From assembly GCA_932521035.1 (NCBI GenBank), contig OW051494.1, forward strand, positions 6,744,001 to 6,808,000: a stretch of DNA of 64,000 bases, in the 5' to 3' direction. Positions 11,896-22,741 of the stretch are shown here, one piece after another. The DNA is from Oscheius dolichura. Lineage: Eukaryota > Nematoda > Chromadorea > Rhabditida > Rhabditidae. The position numbers and the translations under genes are program-made. The notes under the pieces are model-generated. The model worked only from the letters and a program-made list of their open reading frames with translations. It was not told where the DNA came from and did no database searches. Each line of letters starts with the position of its first letter. Within the stretch, counting starts at the first letter, position 1.

Positions 11896-13067
11896 ATGAA
11901 TCGAATGCCATGGGTAAAACAAATTTACCTTGCCCTTATACCGACTGTACCATTAGGATATATTATAATACATGGTGAGTTCGTTTATTCGCTTTCTATT
12001 TGCCTCCCAGGTTGGCGAGATGATCAGTTATGGACAAAGTTTTATATTAGCCGTAGTTCTTTGCCAGCAACAGACAGTTTGAAACAATTTGTTGAATTAG
12101 AAATGGATCAGTTGGAGGATGTGCGGCATTCAAAGGTATGCTAATTTTGTAATGTCTTGAAAGTAACGAATGTTTTAGACACGGGTTTCCCTAATAAATG
12201 AACTAGAACCAAAAGTTTATGGAGGTTTCTTTTTAACTAATGGAGTGGAACTGCAATTTCCCCTACGAGTTGCTATAGATGATGTAGAACAAGCACGAAG
12301 ACTTGGCTCTAACTTGGAAATGGACTTAGGGTTAGCAAAGTATCGTTATATATCTGTCTATTACTTGCTTCATTTATTTTAGATATCGAAGAAAGGTCGA
12401 AGTAAACTCATCCGTAGGCGACGAACTTATTTCCCGACTGATGCTCTCCGATAATGCAAAAAGATTCATTATTCAGCGACAATTGCAATTAGCTAACAAG
12501 TATGCATATTTTTGTTTTGAGAAATCGTTGATTTTAGTGGTGTATATTTCTCTATCCCAATTATGGCTTGGATTGGTCTTTCATCTGCTAGCTATGTCGT
12601 TTTCAGTGGTTTGTAAATTTGCCTTTTTTATTTATTTATGATTTTGAAGGGATGATACCGGTGATCGGAGGAGTTGCATCATTTGGTTGTTCTGCTCTAC
12701 TTCTAGTTGTGATATATTCTCAATTTATGAACAGATTCAAAGTTTATGTGACTAAAAAGGCTGATGAAGTAGCAGTAGAAAAGTAGGTATCTTTAGAAAC
12801 ATTAAACATATTACAAAAATAGAGGTAATGAATATTTCGTTGGAGCGCGGGATTATTTCACCTCCTCGATGAATTTTAACAAAATAATGAGGAAAATACT
12901 AGGCAGTGAAGGAGAAAAAAATATTGGCAAAAATGGAGATTTAAATATGGATCCAGTTCCGTATTCAGAGAGGTCAGTTTTCATTTTGCCATGGAGTATA
13001 CAATTATTTATTTAGGCTAAAAAATATTGAGGTTTTTGCTAATGCAAAATATGAAGATCTGGAATAA
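11896..13067 (+). CDS. TMEM177-like mitochondrial inner-membrane protein, copy 1
   Basis: Seven exons give a protein of about 310 residues. It begins MNRMPWVKQIYLALIPTVP with a first membrane segment, has two further hydrophobic stretches (around IPIMAWIGLSSASYVVFSG and GGVASFGCSALLLVVI), and ends with EYFVGARDYFTSSM followed by NKIMRKILGSEGEK. That last block corresponds to human TMEM177 GGVEFYEKLLSGNLALRSLLGKDGEKL. TMEM177 stabilises COX20 and helps COX2 biogenesis in cytochrome c oxidase assembly. An acceptor (CAGTTTTAG) lies three bases before the ATG. A second, diverged family member follows 207 bases downstream on the same strand, suggesting an operon. Assignment rests on the C-terminal block plus topology; which paralogue keeps the ancestral role is unknown. 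Confidence 0.75.
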
Positions 13068-13273
13068 TATAGAAGAATAGAACTTTCCGATAGAGCTATG
13101 TGTATGTACGGGTCATAGGTGTATAAGTCTTTTTTTTTATTACGTTCAACGTTGAGGATAAGTAATAAATATATATTGTATTTTTGCCAGCTCAGATGCT
13201 TGGGTGTTTCCGTCAATTTCTCTTCACAAGTTTCATTGCATTTCTTTTATTCATATGTATTTTCAGATAGAGT
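13068..13273 (+). promoter_or_regulatory. Short intercistronic spacer with a trans-splice-type acceptor
   Basis: The 206-base gap between the two TMEM177-like genes ends in ATTCATATGTATTTTCAG (acceptor at 13265-13266), eight bases before the next ATG. No exon can be found upstream of it in the spacer. This is the arrangement of a downstream operon gene receiving a spliced leader. It is inference without transcript data. Confidence 0.45.
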
Positions 13274-14702
13274 ATGTACATTTCAAGGAGACTATTTAGT
13301 TTTCGGTAATCCTTTCCTCTGTTTTACTAGATCTTTTAAAGAAATTGGAATACAGACAGCACTGATTGGCTTCAAACAAAATGGGGTAGGAGAGCACGAA
13401 TTGGGCTCCTCGCCGGTACTATTGTAGCATATCCCCTGGCCTCGTTAATTATTAATGGCCCCTTGGTTAAGTGGACGTTTCCTAGACGGTGAATACCTTT
13501 CGACTTTTTTTTATTGTTTAGTAAATAACTTTAGATCATTTCAGATATTCGGTCGAAGATCTTCCACCATATTTGAAAACACTAGCAAATGAAGAATATG
13601 AGCGTTTTCTGGAGAAAGAGTCGCGGGTTCCCCGAGATGCAGTTGTTACTGAACATATGAATGTTAATACAAGTTAGTCATGCTTTATTATTTTCGAAAG
13701 AAACATACAATTTCAGAAGATCATGATACTGTTGCAGCAGGTTCCCTAGGAGTAAGAACGGGCCTTCATTTAGCTGTTCCATTCTTTATTAGATTTTCAT
13801 CAAAAGAGGAAGTAATACAGTTTTTCAAGTAAGATTTCTATTATATTAATTTGCAGATTTTTCTAGAGAAAAACAAATGAATTGGGTAGATTTTCTTGAT
13901 GAAAGGTTACCCGTTGATTGGGATACACCCCTCGGAGAAGAACTTGCGGAAACATTTGTAATGTCAAATAGTGTAAGTTTTTCTGTATTTTCTCGTTATT
14001 CAAATGTATTCCATATAGGCTCGAAGGTTTCTTTTTCTTCGAGATCTTTATGCTCATGACGGGTATGCAGCTTTAGCACAGAGAAGCATTTCTTGGGCTA
14101 GTTGGACAACTTTTAGCAGCATCTTCACTTATTGGTTACATGGAGTGGGTAAATTTCGTTGCTTATCATTTATTTCACAGACAGCAAAAATGTTTGGTGC
14201 ATCTGCGTTTAGTTTCTTAGGAATTTATGGAGTATTGCTTAGTGGAGCTTGGTACGCGAATAGCCATTGGCACTATCTGTATAGGTCAGTCGTTTCTATC
14301 GTTTTTTTCTTCGAAATCAGAAACCAGGAAGCAGTTTTTTTAATATAAACATTTTATTTAGGTATATTACCGATGTGCACGCCGATAGCACATCTGCTAA
14401 GTCTTCTTTTGGGCATTCTGAAGGAGGAAAAGAGTATTATTGGAAGGAACTAAAACGAAACAGGCATGTTTTGTAACAAGAAAAGGAACATTTGCTTTAT
14501 AGATTGCTACGTGAATTGCACCCTCATTTATACACAAAAATAAAAGTTTCTGGCGATATAAGAGGAATTCCAACTCCCATTATTATGCGGTATGATCATT
14601 TAAAGGTTCGTGTTTTCTAAATAAAACTTCACATCTTTGTTGTAGGATGTCAAGGAAGAAGATGATGAATTGAGGCAAGTTGTAGGAGGAGATGATTTCT
14701 AG
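13274..14702 (+). CDS. TMEM177-like mitochondrial inner-membrane protein, copy 2
   Basis: About eight exons give roughly 330 residues. The N-terminus MYISRRLFNSTDWLQTKWG runs into a membrane segment (ARIGLLAGTIVAYPLASLII) followed by PLVKWTFPRR, closely paralleling human TMEM177 (RHRTGLLVGSCAGLFGVP ... DPVVQWLY). Later come SISWASWTTFSSIFTYWLHG and a last membrane segment SAFSFLGIYGVLLSGAWYAN, then FGHSEGGKEYYWKELKRNRL, which matches the family's C-terminal block (Y..KLL..N). The first exon is only 25 coding bases; the ATG at 13274 was chosen because its overhang completes an Asn codon in phase. The N-terminus resembles vertebrate TMEM177 more than copy 1 does. It is followed by AT-rich DNA and the end of the island at about 14,850. 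Confidence 0.75.
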
Positions 14703-15125
14703 ACATATAATTTATAGATTTATTTAATTGTTATTGTTATATTTTTTGTTTAGATAGTAAATATTTCGAAGCGTATACATAAACTATGGATGTAAAAAAA
14801 AGAAACAGAAATTTGAAGAAAAAAAGAGCTTGTAGAGGAATGTAGATTCCTGCTCATTGATCTTAGGAACTGCTTCAAGGAAGCCACTCTCGTTAACACC
14901 CTCTTAGATGGTCAAACAAAGACGTGTTCAAGCAAGAGACATGCTTCGCGTGTGAATCTTCATGTTCGCGCGAGCCAGCTGATAACAGAAGACAAACAAG
15001 TGACTTTTTCGCAACATACGCAAACCATCGAGAATGGCCGAGACGAGCCCTAAGGCTCCCGTAAGCGGTTTCTTTTTGCCGCGTCGGGTGCTCGTGGCGA
15101 CCGGTTCCGATGCCACGGCGACAAA
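14703..15125. other. Intergenic, end of AT-rich island
   Basis: The 3' end of the TMEM177-like gene lies here. Composition rises to GC-rich at about 14,900. No coding exon can be supported. Confidence 0.5.
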
Positions 15126-15133
15126 TATATAAG
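15126..15133 (+). promoter_or_regulatory. TATA box
   Basis: TATATAAG lies 37 bases before the ATG of the ABU/PQN-type gene, with a purine-rich GGAGGAAG after it. This spacing implies a very short 5' leader. It is the clearest TATA element next to a gene in the window, fitting a highly expressed, stage-specific structural gene. Confidence 0.6.
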
Positions 15134-15169
15134 GAGGAAGAGCCGTGAGCCAGGACACAGTCGAGAAAC

Positions 15170-16613
15170 ATGCGCACTTCCCTCTTCATCTTCTCCACCC
15201 TTTTCCTGCTCGCTTCGGTTAGTCGGCCGCCTGGCAGTTGCCATCATCCGCCTCTCTTTTAGGGAAATGCCCTCCGAGAGAAGAGACAGTGCGGATGCGC
15301 TACTCCGACTCAGGCCTCGTGTTCCTGCACCCCTTCGACCTCGACAACGACCTGTGCCTGCCAACAGGCTCCAGTAGGTAAGTCCTTGACTATCTATTGG
15401 GTATACACCCATCAAATATCAGCCACGACCACGACGACCGCCGCCCCCGCTTGCGCCTGTGCCTCTGCCCAACCTCAGTACTCTGTCCAGACATACAATA
15501 CCAACCAATGTGCTCCCGCATGCACACAGGTAGCCTCCTCCTCCTCCTCCCTTTAAATACAAGATTCTAGGCCTGCCAGCAGCAGTGCAACACCCCGACG
15601 GCCACCCCCAGCTGCCAGCCCCAGTGTGCCCAGAGCTGTACCAACTCCTGTGCCCCTCAACCCCCGGTCTACCTCAACCCCACCACCGCCGCCCCCGCCC
15701 AGTCCCAGTGCATGCCCGCCTGCCAAAACCAGTGCCAACAGACCTGTGTCCAGCAGCAGATCCCCCAGCAGCAGTGCCAGGTGATTCCCCTTCGAAATAC
15801 TCTTGAATCGTCCTCTTCTAGCCCCAATGCCAACAGCAGTGCCAGCAGACCTGCGACGCCCCCACTACGACCACCCCCGCCCCCCAGCTCATCAACCTCA
15901 ATGTCAGCTTCTCCGTCTGTATGCCCGCCTGCCAACAGCAGTGCCAGCAGAGCTGCCCCGCCCAGCAGACCGTCCAGCAATGTAACAACAACTGCTACAA
16001 CTCTTGCCAGAATACCTGCCAGGTAGGGGGGAGAGGGGCAGTCTCATTGAGGAATATTCAGCAGTCCCCCACCACTTCCGCTCCCCAGAATAACTGCGTC
16101 CAGCAGTGCCAGCCCGCGTGCCAGCCAACTCAGCCAGTTCAACAGTGCCAGCAGTGCCAACAGAGCTGCGTAGCTGCCGCTCCCACCACCACCCCCGCTC
16201 CCCAGATTGTCCAGATCTCCCTCAGCGCCTCCGTTGCTCAGTCACAGCAATGCCAGCCTATGTGCCAGCAGTCCTGCACCCAGCAGTGCGTCCAGCAGCA
16301 ACAGCCCATGACCCAGTGCCAGGTGAGTCTCGGAGCGATACAGGGGAAGAGGCAGTCTCTCTATCCATTACAGTATAAGAATTCTCTCTGAATTATCCTA
16401 AAAATGTCAATATTCCAGCCTGCCTGCCAGCAAAGCTGCAACCAGAGCTGCGCCGCTGCCCAACAACCAGCAGTCACCCCCTGCCAACAAACCCCCACCA
16501 ACGTGAGTTCTCCCAAAAGAGAAAAGAAGAACTCGCCATTTCAGAGCTGCCAGTGCCAGCAGAACTATTCCCCCTGTGCCGGATCCAACGGACAGTGCTG
16601 CCGAAGGAAGTAA
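15170..16613 (+). CDS. ABU/PQN-type Cys/Gln-rich secreted protein (pharyngeal cuticle family)
   Basis: A signal peptide (MRTSLFIFSTLFLLASGNA) is followed by a dibasic-type sequence REKRQCGCA and then by many CQQQCQ- and CQPAC-like repeats with Thr/Pro/Ala spacers, ending QCCRRK. The N-terminal KRQCGC..C.C..C block is the signature seen in nematode ABU/PQN (APPG) proteins, which build the pharyngeal cuticle in C. elegans. Eight or so exons are joined by ~45-base introns, each placed just after a CAG codon, so exons are near-interchangeable repeat modules. Length is about 330 residues. The family is, as far as I know, restricted to nematodes, making this the best taxonomic marker in the window. 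A polyadenylation signal follows at 16,679. Family call is from composition and the N-terminal block; the exact member cannot be named. Confidence 0.8.
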
Positions 16614-16795
16614 ACGGGTGCCCCCTCGAGCCAAGACTTATCTGTACAAAGAGAAACCATGACACGACCACATAGACAATAAAAGGTTCTTAACTTGACA
16701 CTCTTATTGTTTGGGAAATGAGGAATATACAAAAAGAGCAGGGTTTATTGCACAGCGATATTAATATTATAAATAAATAAAGCGCCCTCCCCTGG

Positions 16796-19042
16796 TCAGA
16801 GAAGCCGTCGTCTTCTGGCCTTCTTCATCTCTTCGCACGGCTTCTTACACCATTGCAACTTCCCAGTCACCGAACTCTTCATTAATCCCACCTGAATATT
16901 TCCCTTGTTCTCAAAAAAAGATCTAGCCCACCGCACAGCCCTCAAATACCTTGCAGCACTTGTCATCCTGGCAGTGGAAGCCACTCTTCCGCAACTTGGC
17001 CTTTACCATGGCTACCTCCTCCCGACTGGGCAGTTTCTCCCCGCCGACCCTCCCGTTCTTCTTTATCCCTTCCTGCATCTTACACGGCCGGCTCTCCATT
17101 CCACACTCTGTTCCACTCTCGCAATCTCTGAAGGGACACAGTTAGATAGCCGAGGAGGACGAGTCACCTTCTCCTATGCTGGACCCCTTCCTCGCATTCG
17201 GACCACGCCGTCTGTGTCTCGCTGGCTATCAACAACTTGTCACTCTTGATCGCTACCATATCTAGACCCTGTGATGGGATAAGATCTCCCTCTACCTTTC
17301 ATTGTCTTGACTCCGGCTGCCCGGGCCACGGTCACATCCGGACTCCTCTCACAGGTCACTTCGAAGTAGTCGACGATGTCCGTGTTCTCTTCGGTGAACA
17401 GATCCACTTGAGAAAGACGGTCCTCCGAATTGAGGATACAGTTCAGCTGGCTCTCCTGGAAGAGACGATGCGCAGGGTAGAGGGAACAGGTACCTCGAAA
17501 TAGTACATCCCGCTGGTACAATTGAAACCAAAGAGCTCGAAACTATTCAGGCAGCTATCAAAACAGTGCTCGAAACTGGGAGAGTCCGAGACGGACTCGG
17601 CAAAGCCGACGAGGATCATCTGAGGGAACCGGTTGAAGGAGATGGGACAGTTTCTGCCGAAGAATGATGTTTTTAGAAGGCAGAGGAGATCTTACCTGGA
17701 TATCTTCTCGGTGACACAGATCCTCTCGTAGTAGAAGGCTCCCTGCCGCTGTCTCAGCTGGCCCTCTCCCACGGGCACGGCGGCCTCCTTCGAGAAGTGA
17801 CACTGTCCCTCACTCCGGTCAAAAGACCTACAGTCCAGTCTCTCTCCCTCAATCTGAAAACGCCAGTTCTTGCTCTTCAAAAAAGATGGCTTACATTGTT
17901 CTTTTGGCAATATTCGATACACTCCTCCACACTACCCGTGGCTCTTGTGATATCGTCGTTTTCAAACAACTCGAAGGCCTGGGTCCTCAGGAAGCCAGTC
18001 TTCTTCCCCGGAGGACAACGGAGGCCAATAACTTCAGCTTCGTCCAGGACGGGCGTTTTCTGCTCCAGGAGGTCGTTGTCATTCACTTTGACCTTCTCTA
18101 TACTTCTCTCGTCGATACTGCTCCCATGGGCAGCCACTTCTACAACTCGGTTAATAACGAAAGAGGGAATCAGACCTGGGGCCTCGTTGATATTGAGGCA
18201 TTGGACCGCGGATGTCGGCTCGAAGTAGTCTCTCGTCTGGAACTTGAGTAGCCGAGCCGGGGCCTGGTCCCCCACGTGGGCGAAGAGGTCACAGACCTGA
18301 AGAGGTATACCGTAAAAAGTGGATTATCTCACCTGGTTTACGTTGTCGTAGACGAAGGACCGGCAACTGTAGACACCCATCTGACTGTTCAAACAGTGTA
18401 ATTTACACTTCATCAGGGAGGTGGAGGATCTGATCTGGCTTTTAATTCAACTGGCAGACAACCTACCGTCGTTCATATGGCTGAGCATTGACGACGATGG
18501 CGTTTTCATAACGTCGGAAGCAGGGATCGCTCATGTCCGGCACTCCGGCCACCACTTGTCGTCCTCCCTCCTCGTCTCGCGATACCGGCGGCGGGCCCAA
18601 TGGCTTCTGTCTCTTCACATTGTACCCATGGGACTGCTCCTCTTCCTGGATGAATTACTGCTAGAGGAGGACAATAAATACCGGTAGGAAACGAAGAGCA
18701 GCCGTCTTTTCCTCTTCCACCTGATTAGGAGCGAAGGATCTAGCTGGGGTGACTTGAGATCGTATTGGACGCGGAGAAGATGTCGGCACATTTTCAGGGG
18801 GATCGACCGATATGGGGGCATATGTGGAATAGGAGACTGTAGTTGCGGGTCTATTGATCAAAGATATTACTGGCTACCATAAGGTGCCTACATTTCCGGA
18901 TTGGTATCAGTGATGTCCTCGAAATTGACAAGTTCCTGTTCACCGGTGGCCGAGAGGAGCCTGCCCATGAGCAAGAAGTTCAATAGAATCCTAAGAATAC
19001 GAATCAATGAACGGTAATCAATACGGCTAACCGAGTAAGCAT
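16796..19042 (-). CDS. Secreted protein with several PAN/Apple-like domains and a TSP1-like module
   Basis: Eleven or more exons. The signal peptide is MLTRILLNFLLMGRLLSATG. A Pro/Ser-rich linker follows, then Cys-rich modules: DPCFRRYENAIVV ... CKLHCLNSQMGVYSCRSFVYD ... VCDLF is a typical PAN/Apple core; further modules hold ECIEYCQKNN, FEHCFDSCLNSFELFGFNC and similar C..C spacing. Near the C-terminus AWSECEEGVQHRRRDCESG ... CGMESRPCK resembles a thrombospondin type-1 fold. It ends with a basic KKARRRRLL. PAN domains bind proteins or sugars, and in nematodes occur in apical extracellular matrix proteins; no ZP domain or membrane anchor is seen. Splicing to SSTSLMKCKLHC uses an acceptor inside AGATCAG, which alone keeps the frame. 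Role in matrix or cuticle is inferred. Confidence 0.75.
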
Positions 19043-19377
19043 GGCTGGCCCCGGAGGGGGTTTAGTCTGGTTTCAAAGACGAATAATTGTGGTGGAGGGG
19101 GTTGAATACCGAAGTGTGACCCTCGCGCGCGACGATTAGAGGAGATCTCGCGGGAAGAGGAGAAGGATTACGGCCAGTCGGGAGACACAAGGAGGAGAAC
19201 CATCCCACAATAGAGATATCCACACGGGACAGGCGTTTTCGTGGGGGCGAGTAGATGAAATACCGTTATCAGGACAGAGAGGATCGTGTTGGGCGTCTTC
19301 CCTCTTTCAGGGCGGTTCTGTCTTACTCGCTGTCAACTCGACCAAAAAAAGAATATCTAATTAGCTTTATTCAACAG

Positions 19378-19735
19378 CGGCAGTCACACTTCTCGACCAC
19401 AAAACCGTCAAATGGCTAGCTACCAAAACGAAGTTACCACCGGTCCTCCAAAAAGCAACACATCAGAAATGGAACTTTGGCCAAAAAGTCGCCTTAATGG
19501 ACAACCAACGCTGGACAAAGAAGATCGTAGAATGGACCCCTCGCGAATGGAAACGAATACCGGGAAGACCTCGAATGAGATGGAGAGACGAGTTCCAAGC
19601 AGAACTAGGTGCAAATTGGAGCAGTGTTGCGCAGAAGAATAAGCGACGCTGGATTTGCAGCAAGAATCACCGTGTCCGCAAATATGATATATGATACGAA
19701 TATGATTGAAAATAAATAAATAAATAAATAAACAG
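19378..19735 (+). mobile_element. 3' remnant of a non-LTR retrotransposon (RTE/CR1-like LINE)
   Basis: A reading frame holds the end of a LINE polyprotein: KWLATKTKL..., DNQRWTKKIVEWTPREW, GRPRMRWRDEF, ANWSSVAQ, then a stop near 19,695. The pattern DNRWT..V..W.PR....GRPR.RW.D.F is the classical C-terminus after the reverse transcriptase. It is followed at about 19,708-19,733 by a short (AAAT)n tail, typical of RTE-like elements. The rest of the element is missing: this is a 5'-truncated insertion placed between two minus-strand genes. The frame is open through this piece, so it may be fairly young. Confidence 0.75.
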
Positions 19736-19772
19736 CGGCAGTACAAATAAATGCTATACTTCATGGCCCTTC

Positions 19773-20141
19773 TTATTCGTAGTCGCCCTCCGAATAGACA
19801 TAATCCGAACCGCAATTCGCCGGAGTCCCCGGAGAGAGACAGAAAGGTAAGCCCTGAATCAGAGAAGACTCAGAAGAAAAAACACAGAAGAGAAGACTCA
19901 CAGCTGAAAATATCCTCCTTCTCGACCCGCCGTCTCTTGACCGCCATCTCCTCAACAGGGTTGTGTGCTGTACAATTCGACCACAAACCATCGTCCATGT
20001 CCATCGAGTACTTCGCCATCAACTTATTCAAATCGATAACAGATGACCTGCCTCAAAGGGGCCTTTCTCCTTCTCCTAGGGCGTAAACTAACCAAAGGGG
20101 ATGGAAATGAGGAGGATGGCTAAGAGAAGAGTGGCTTTCAT
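19773..20141 (-). CDS. Small secreted peptide precursor, C-terminus uncertain
   Basis: The first exon encodes a clear signal peptide, MKATLLLAILLISIPFG. A short intron with acceptor TTTGAG then joins in phase to RSSVIDLNKLMAKYSMDMD, CTAHNPVEEMAVKRRRVEKE. The KRRR site could be a proprotein cleavage site. I could not find a splice that joins the last exon in the frame that reads CLSPGTPANCGSDYV to a stop at 19,773; the frame may instead end near 19,870. No family is recognised. The LINE remnant lies directly downstream of the 3' end. Confidence 0.45.
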
Positions 20142-20272
20142 TGGGCTACCAAAAAGTCGTCTGCCTCTCTCCTCGGCCATCCCGTCGTGTTACTAGGAAA
20201 CCCGAGGCTATCATGTCAAACAATGGGGCCACTATTCCTGTGTCTCCCGGATGAATCCCCGACATTTTCTCG

Positions 20273-20828
20273 AATATGCCAGGAGGTGCCAGGTGCAGAA
20301 TAATCCGTGATATCATAGATCGAAGAAGGAGCCGTCTTCTGACGCACGCTCCGATTGATCCCGTTTTCACAGGGTTTTTACAAACGCCGGAAAAAGGGAT
20401 AAGCTGTCGGCTACCACGGCTTATCATTAATCGTCATCTCGCCTGATGGACGGTCGCAATTTGGATCCGTTGGGTTCGCGCTACCCAAGCAACGTCACCC
20501 ACGAGCAGGTGGTGGAGGACCTGGACAAGAAGGCCAAGAAGCAGGAGAACGTGACCCAGCTGCTGGCCAGGGTGAAGCGCGGAGGACCGGAGACGAAGGA
20601 CTACGTGCTGAAGGACGGCGGCCAGCTGTCGATCATCCAGAATGGCCACGCCGTCACCTACCACTTGAAGCTGCTCGACGGCCGGCAGGTCGTCCTCGAG
20701 AAGACGGAGGACCACATGGGACTGCTGGCCACCGACACCACCGGGGAGACCGTCCGCTCCCTCGGATGTGAACGCTAGTATTTTATCCCATGAATAAAGG
20801 CGTCTGCGCCAATGTTTTATTTTGTTCA
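20273..20828 (+). repeat. Duplicated 555-base block, copy A
   Basis: From AATATGCC to the T-rich end after the polyadenylation signal, this block is nearly identical to 24,769-25,323, in the same orientation. It includes about 170 bases of upstream sequence, the 110-codon gene and its 3' end. Differences are a handful of substitutions and a short deletion (CGTTTTCACAGG against CGTTTACAGG). Homology stops sharply on both sides. Confidence 0.9.
20446..20778 (+). CDS. Unknown 110-residue protein, copy A
   Basis: A single intronless frame starting MDGRNLDPLGSRYPSNVTHE and ending LGCER. It is hydrophilic and charged, without signal peptide, membrane segment or cysteine motif; the middle has alternating short strands (VTYHLKLLDGRQVVLE) after a KDGGQLSII turn, which could be a small beta domain. 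Codon use is strongly GC-biased. It runs opposite to its neighbours on the minus strand. The second copy at 24,941 encodes the same protein except Gln for Pro at residue 8 and Leu for Arg at the last residue. Preservation of the frame in both copies suggests that both are used or that the duplication is very recent. I do not recognise the family. Confidence 0.7.
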   Translation: MDGRNLDPLGSRYPSNVTHEQVVEDLDKKAKKQENVTQLLARVKRGGPETKDYVLKDGGQLSIIQNGHAVTYHLKLLDGRQVVLEKTEDHMGLLATDTTGETVRSLGCER

Positions 20829-20919
20829 TTTCAACGGTTACTTCACAAAGTACAACTGTTAATCTACGGGGGCCATTTATTAGGGAGGGAAACTACGAAG
20901 GAAGGAGGATGACGGAGAG

Positions 20920-21902
20920 TCAGTCCCAGAGGACAGAAACCTGCTTGATCTGCTCGGCCAGGGTCTCTTCCTCGGAAGAGGACGAGTTCGGAGCTGAGCT
21001 CCAGTCTGGCTCCTGTCCCGATTCTATAGGAGATGCCTAAGCACATAAATTTAGAGTGATTAAGAGAAATAGCCGTACCATTGAAGCAGCAGGAGATTCT
21101 GCGCCGGTCTTGCAGACAGCATAACTCCAGCCATAGTCGACTGTTCCCGAGTCGAGGGTCGTGTTCAGAGAGAGACAACTGCCGACGTTACTAGAACTGG
21201 ACATGCGAGGCGACGAGAGCGAGTCCTCCAATGAATCCAGAGAGGAAATGGACTCCGGGACGGCGACAGTCACAGGCGAGCCAGGGAGATACGGGGCGGG
21301 AGGAGGAATAGAAAAGTCGAACGGCTGGATGGCATTCTCCTGTCTCATCTCGTGGGGATATCGGATCCATCCCTTGCTCCCGTCGACTTCGTAATAGAAT
21401 CCTCCACTGGTATTATCAGCACAACTGAAAGCATCCTTTATCTCATTCAAAACGAGTAGAAACTCACTAATAGTCATTTTCGCCTTGGCTCTCGGGGGCT
21501 GGGGCATCCATTTCCGCTGTCGGCTGCTTGGGTTTCTTGTAGAGTTTCTTGGAGCTGTTCTTCTTCTTGAGAGTCGGCGGAGAGAATTGTCTGGGCGAGG
21601 TCGCGAAGTAGAATCCCGTCTGAGCTATGATGTTCCGGTCCTTTACAACGGTGTCTCCTCGACCATCCGAGTCTCCTATAAATTGTTATTAAAATCGATT
21701 CGAGCTTTGTCGACAATTAACACGGGGCCCCTTTTTGTTACTCGGATTAAAGCAAGAGGAGAGAGCCGGCCAGGTTGAATAGGGAGGGAGAAAGAAGAGA
21801 AGAAGTCGTAAACAAACCCTGATCAGAGGATCCATCCTTGGCGGAGGCAGTAGCCGATTTGGTAGCCATAATCTGACGTCTGAGCTTTTGTCCCTTGGAC
21901 AT
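20920..21902 (-). CDS. Unknown Ser-rich protein
   Basis: Four exons: MSKGQKLRRQIMATKSATAS, then a basic part (SPPTLKKKNSSKKLYKKPK), then a Tyr/Gly/Trp stretch (YYCADNTSGGFYYEVDGSKGW, split by an intron after the first Tyr), a Pro-rich part (FDFSIPPPAPYLPGSP), a Ser-rich region and an acidic C-terminus (SSEEETLAEQIKQVS). About 255 residues. No family recognised. The GFYYEVDGSKGW motif might be the best search handle. The Ser clusters look like phosphorylation targets. Introns are in phase, with acceptors TTTATAG, GCTTTCAG and GTGCTTAG. Intron 1 is about 140 bases, longer than most here. Confidence 0.65.
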
Positions 21903-22209
21903 GTTTCTGAATCGAAGCGATGAGTGCAACAGTTACGAAAGAGCAGGGATGATCCCCGGGAGACGCGAGATTTTTACAAGCAACAAGTGACAGGCGAACA
22001 CGAAAGCATCGCTTGTAATTTATAAGCGGAACTGGGCGGGGATGAGAGCAGAAGCGAGCAGGTTCAGGGCGACTTCCTCTCGGTAATTGGCAGAGGCCGG
22101 CCAGAAGAGGAATAGTTGAGCCGGCCTCTGGATTCATTTGATAAAAAGCTGGGAGGACCTTCTAAGCCAGACTTTACGGGAGATCAGAGGCTAGAGAGGA
22201 TTTCTCGAA

Positions 22210-22607
22210 TCAAAAAGGATGACCGGCGAACTGTGATGCCCCCATGATCAGGACAATGAGGGAAAGAATAAGAAGAGAGGGGAAAAAGGCATGAGAAAGC
22301 GATTGACCAGTATCTTCCAGTGCAAAAAGAGAAGTACACATCCCACTCCCGTACAGAAGATGGGAATACTAATCCTCTTTAGAATACCGCCTCGGCCCAC
22401 GGAACAATTGAAATGCCAAGGGAAGAAGAGGAGAGGAGGGGATCACATCAGGCAGAGAATGATTACGTGATAAATCCCGTATCTGAAATGAGGGACGAGC
22501 CGGAGAGGGGAGGATAAGGTAGAATTTCCAGAAGCAATGCGGGAGCGGTGAAACAAGAAAGGCCACGTTGATCATGGCGGAAACAGTACCCGAACGAGTC
22601 TGGGCAT
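22210..22607 (-). CDS. Predicted single-pass micro-membrane protein
   Basis: Three tiny exons splice in phase into about 43 residues: MPRLVRVLYGIYHRISIP, then a hydrophobic stretch IFCTGVGCVLLFLHWKILF, then AGHPF. An acceptor (TTTCTTAG) sits five bases before the ATG. Basic N-terminus plus one membrane span is the pattern of small mitochondrial or ER membrane proteins. No family recognised. Support comes only from phase-consistent splicing and start context, so the call is tentative. Confidence 0.4.
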
Positions 22608-22741
22608 GCTCCCTAAGAAAGGGGTGCCCTCATTTCCTCTCTTTATAATGTACTATTGGGGGTTGGGGATAATCAATACAGACCGACTTCCTGGTCCCGA
22701 TAACAAAAGATCCCAGAATCCCAAGGGAGACGGACTCACAG

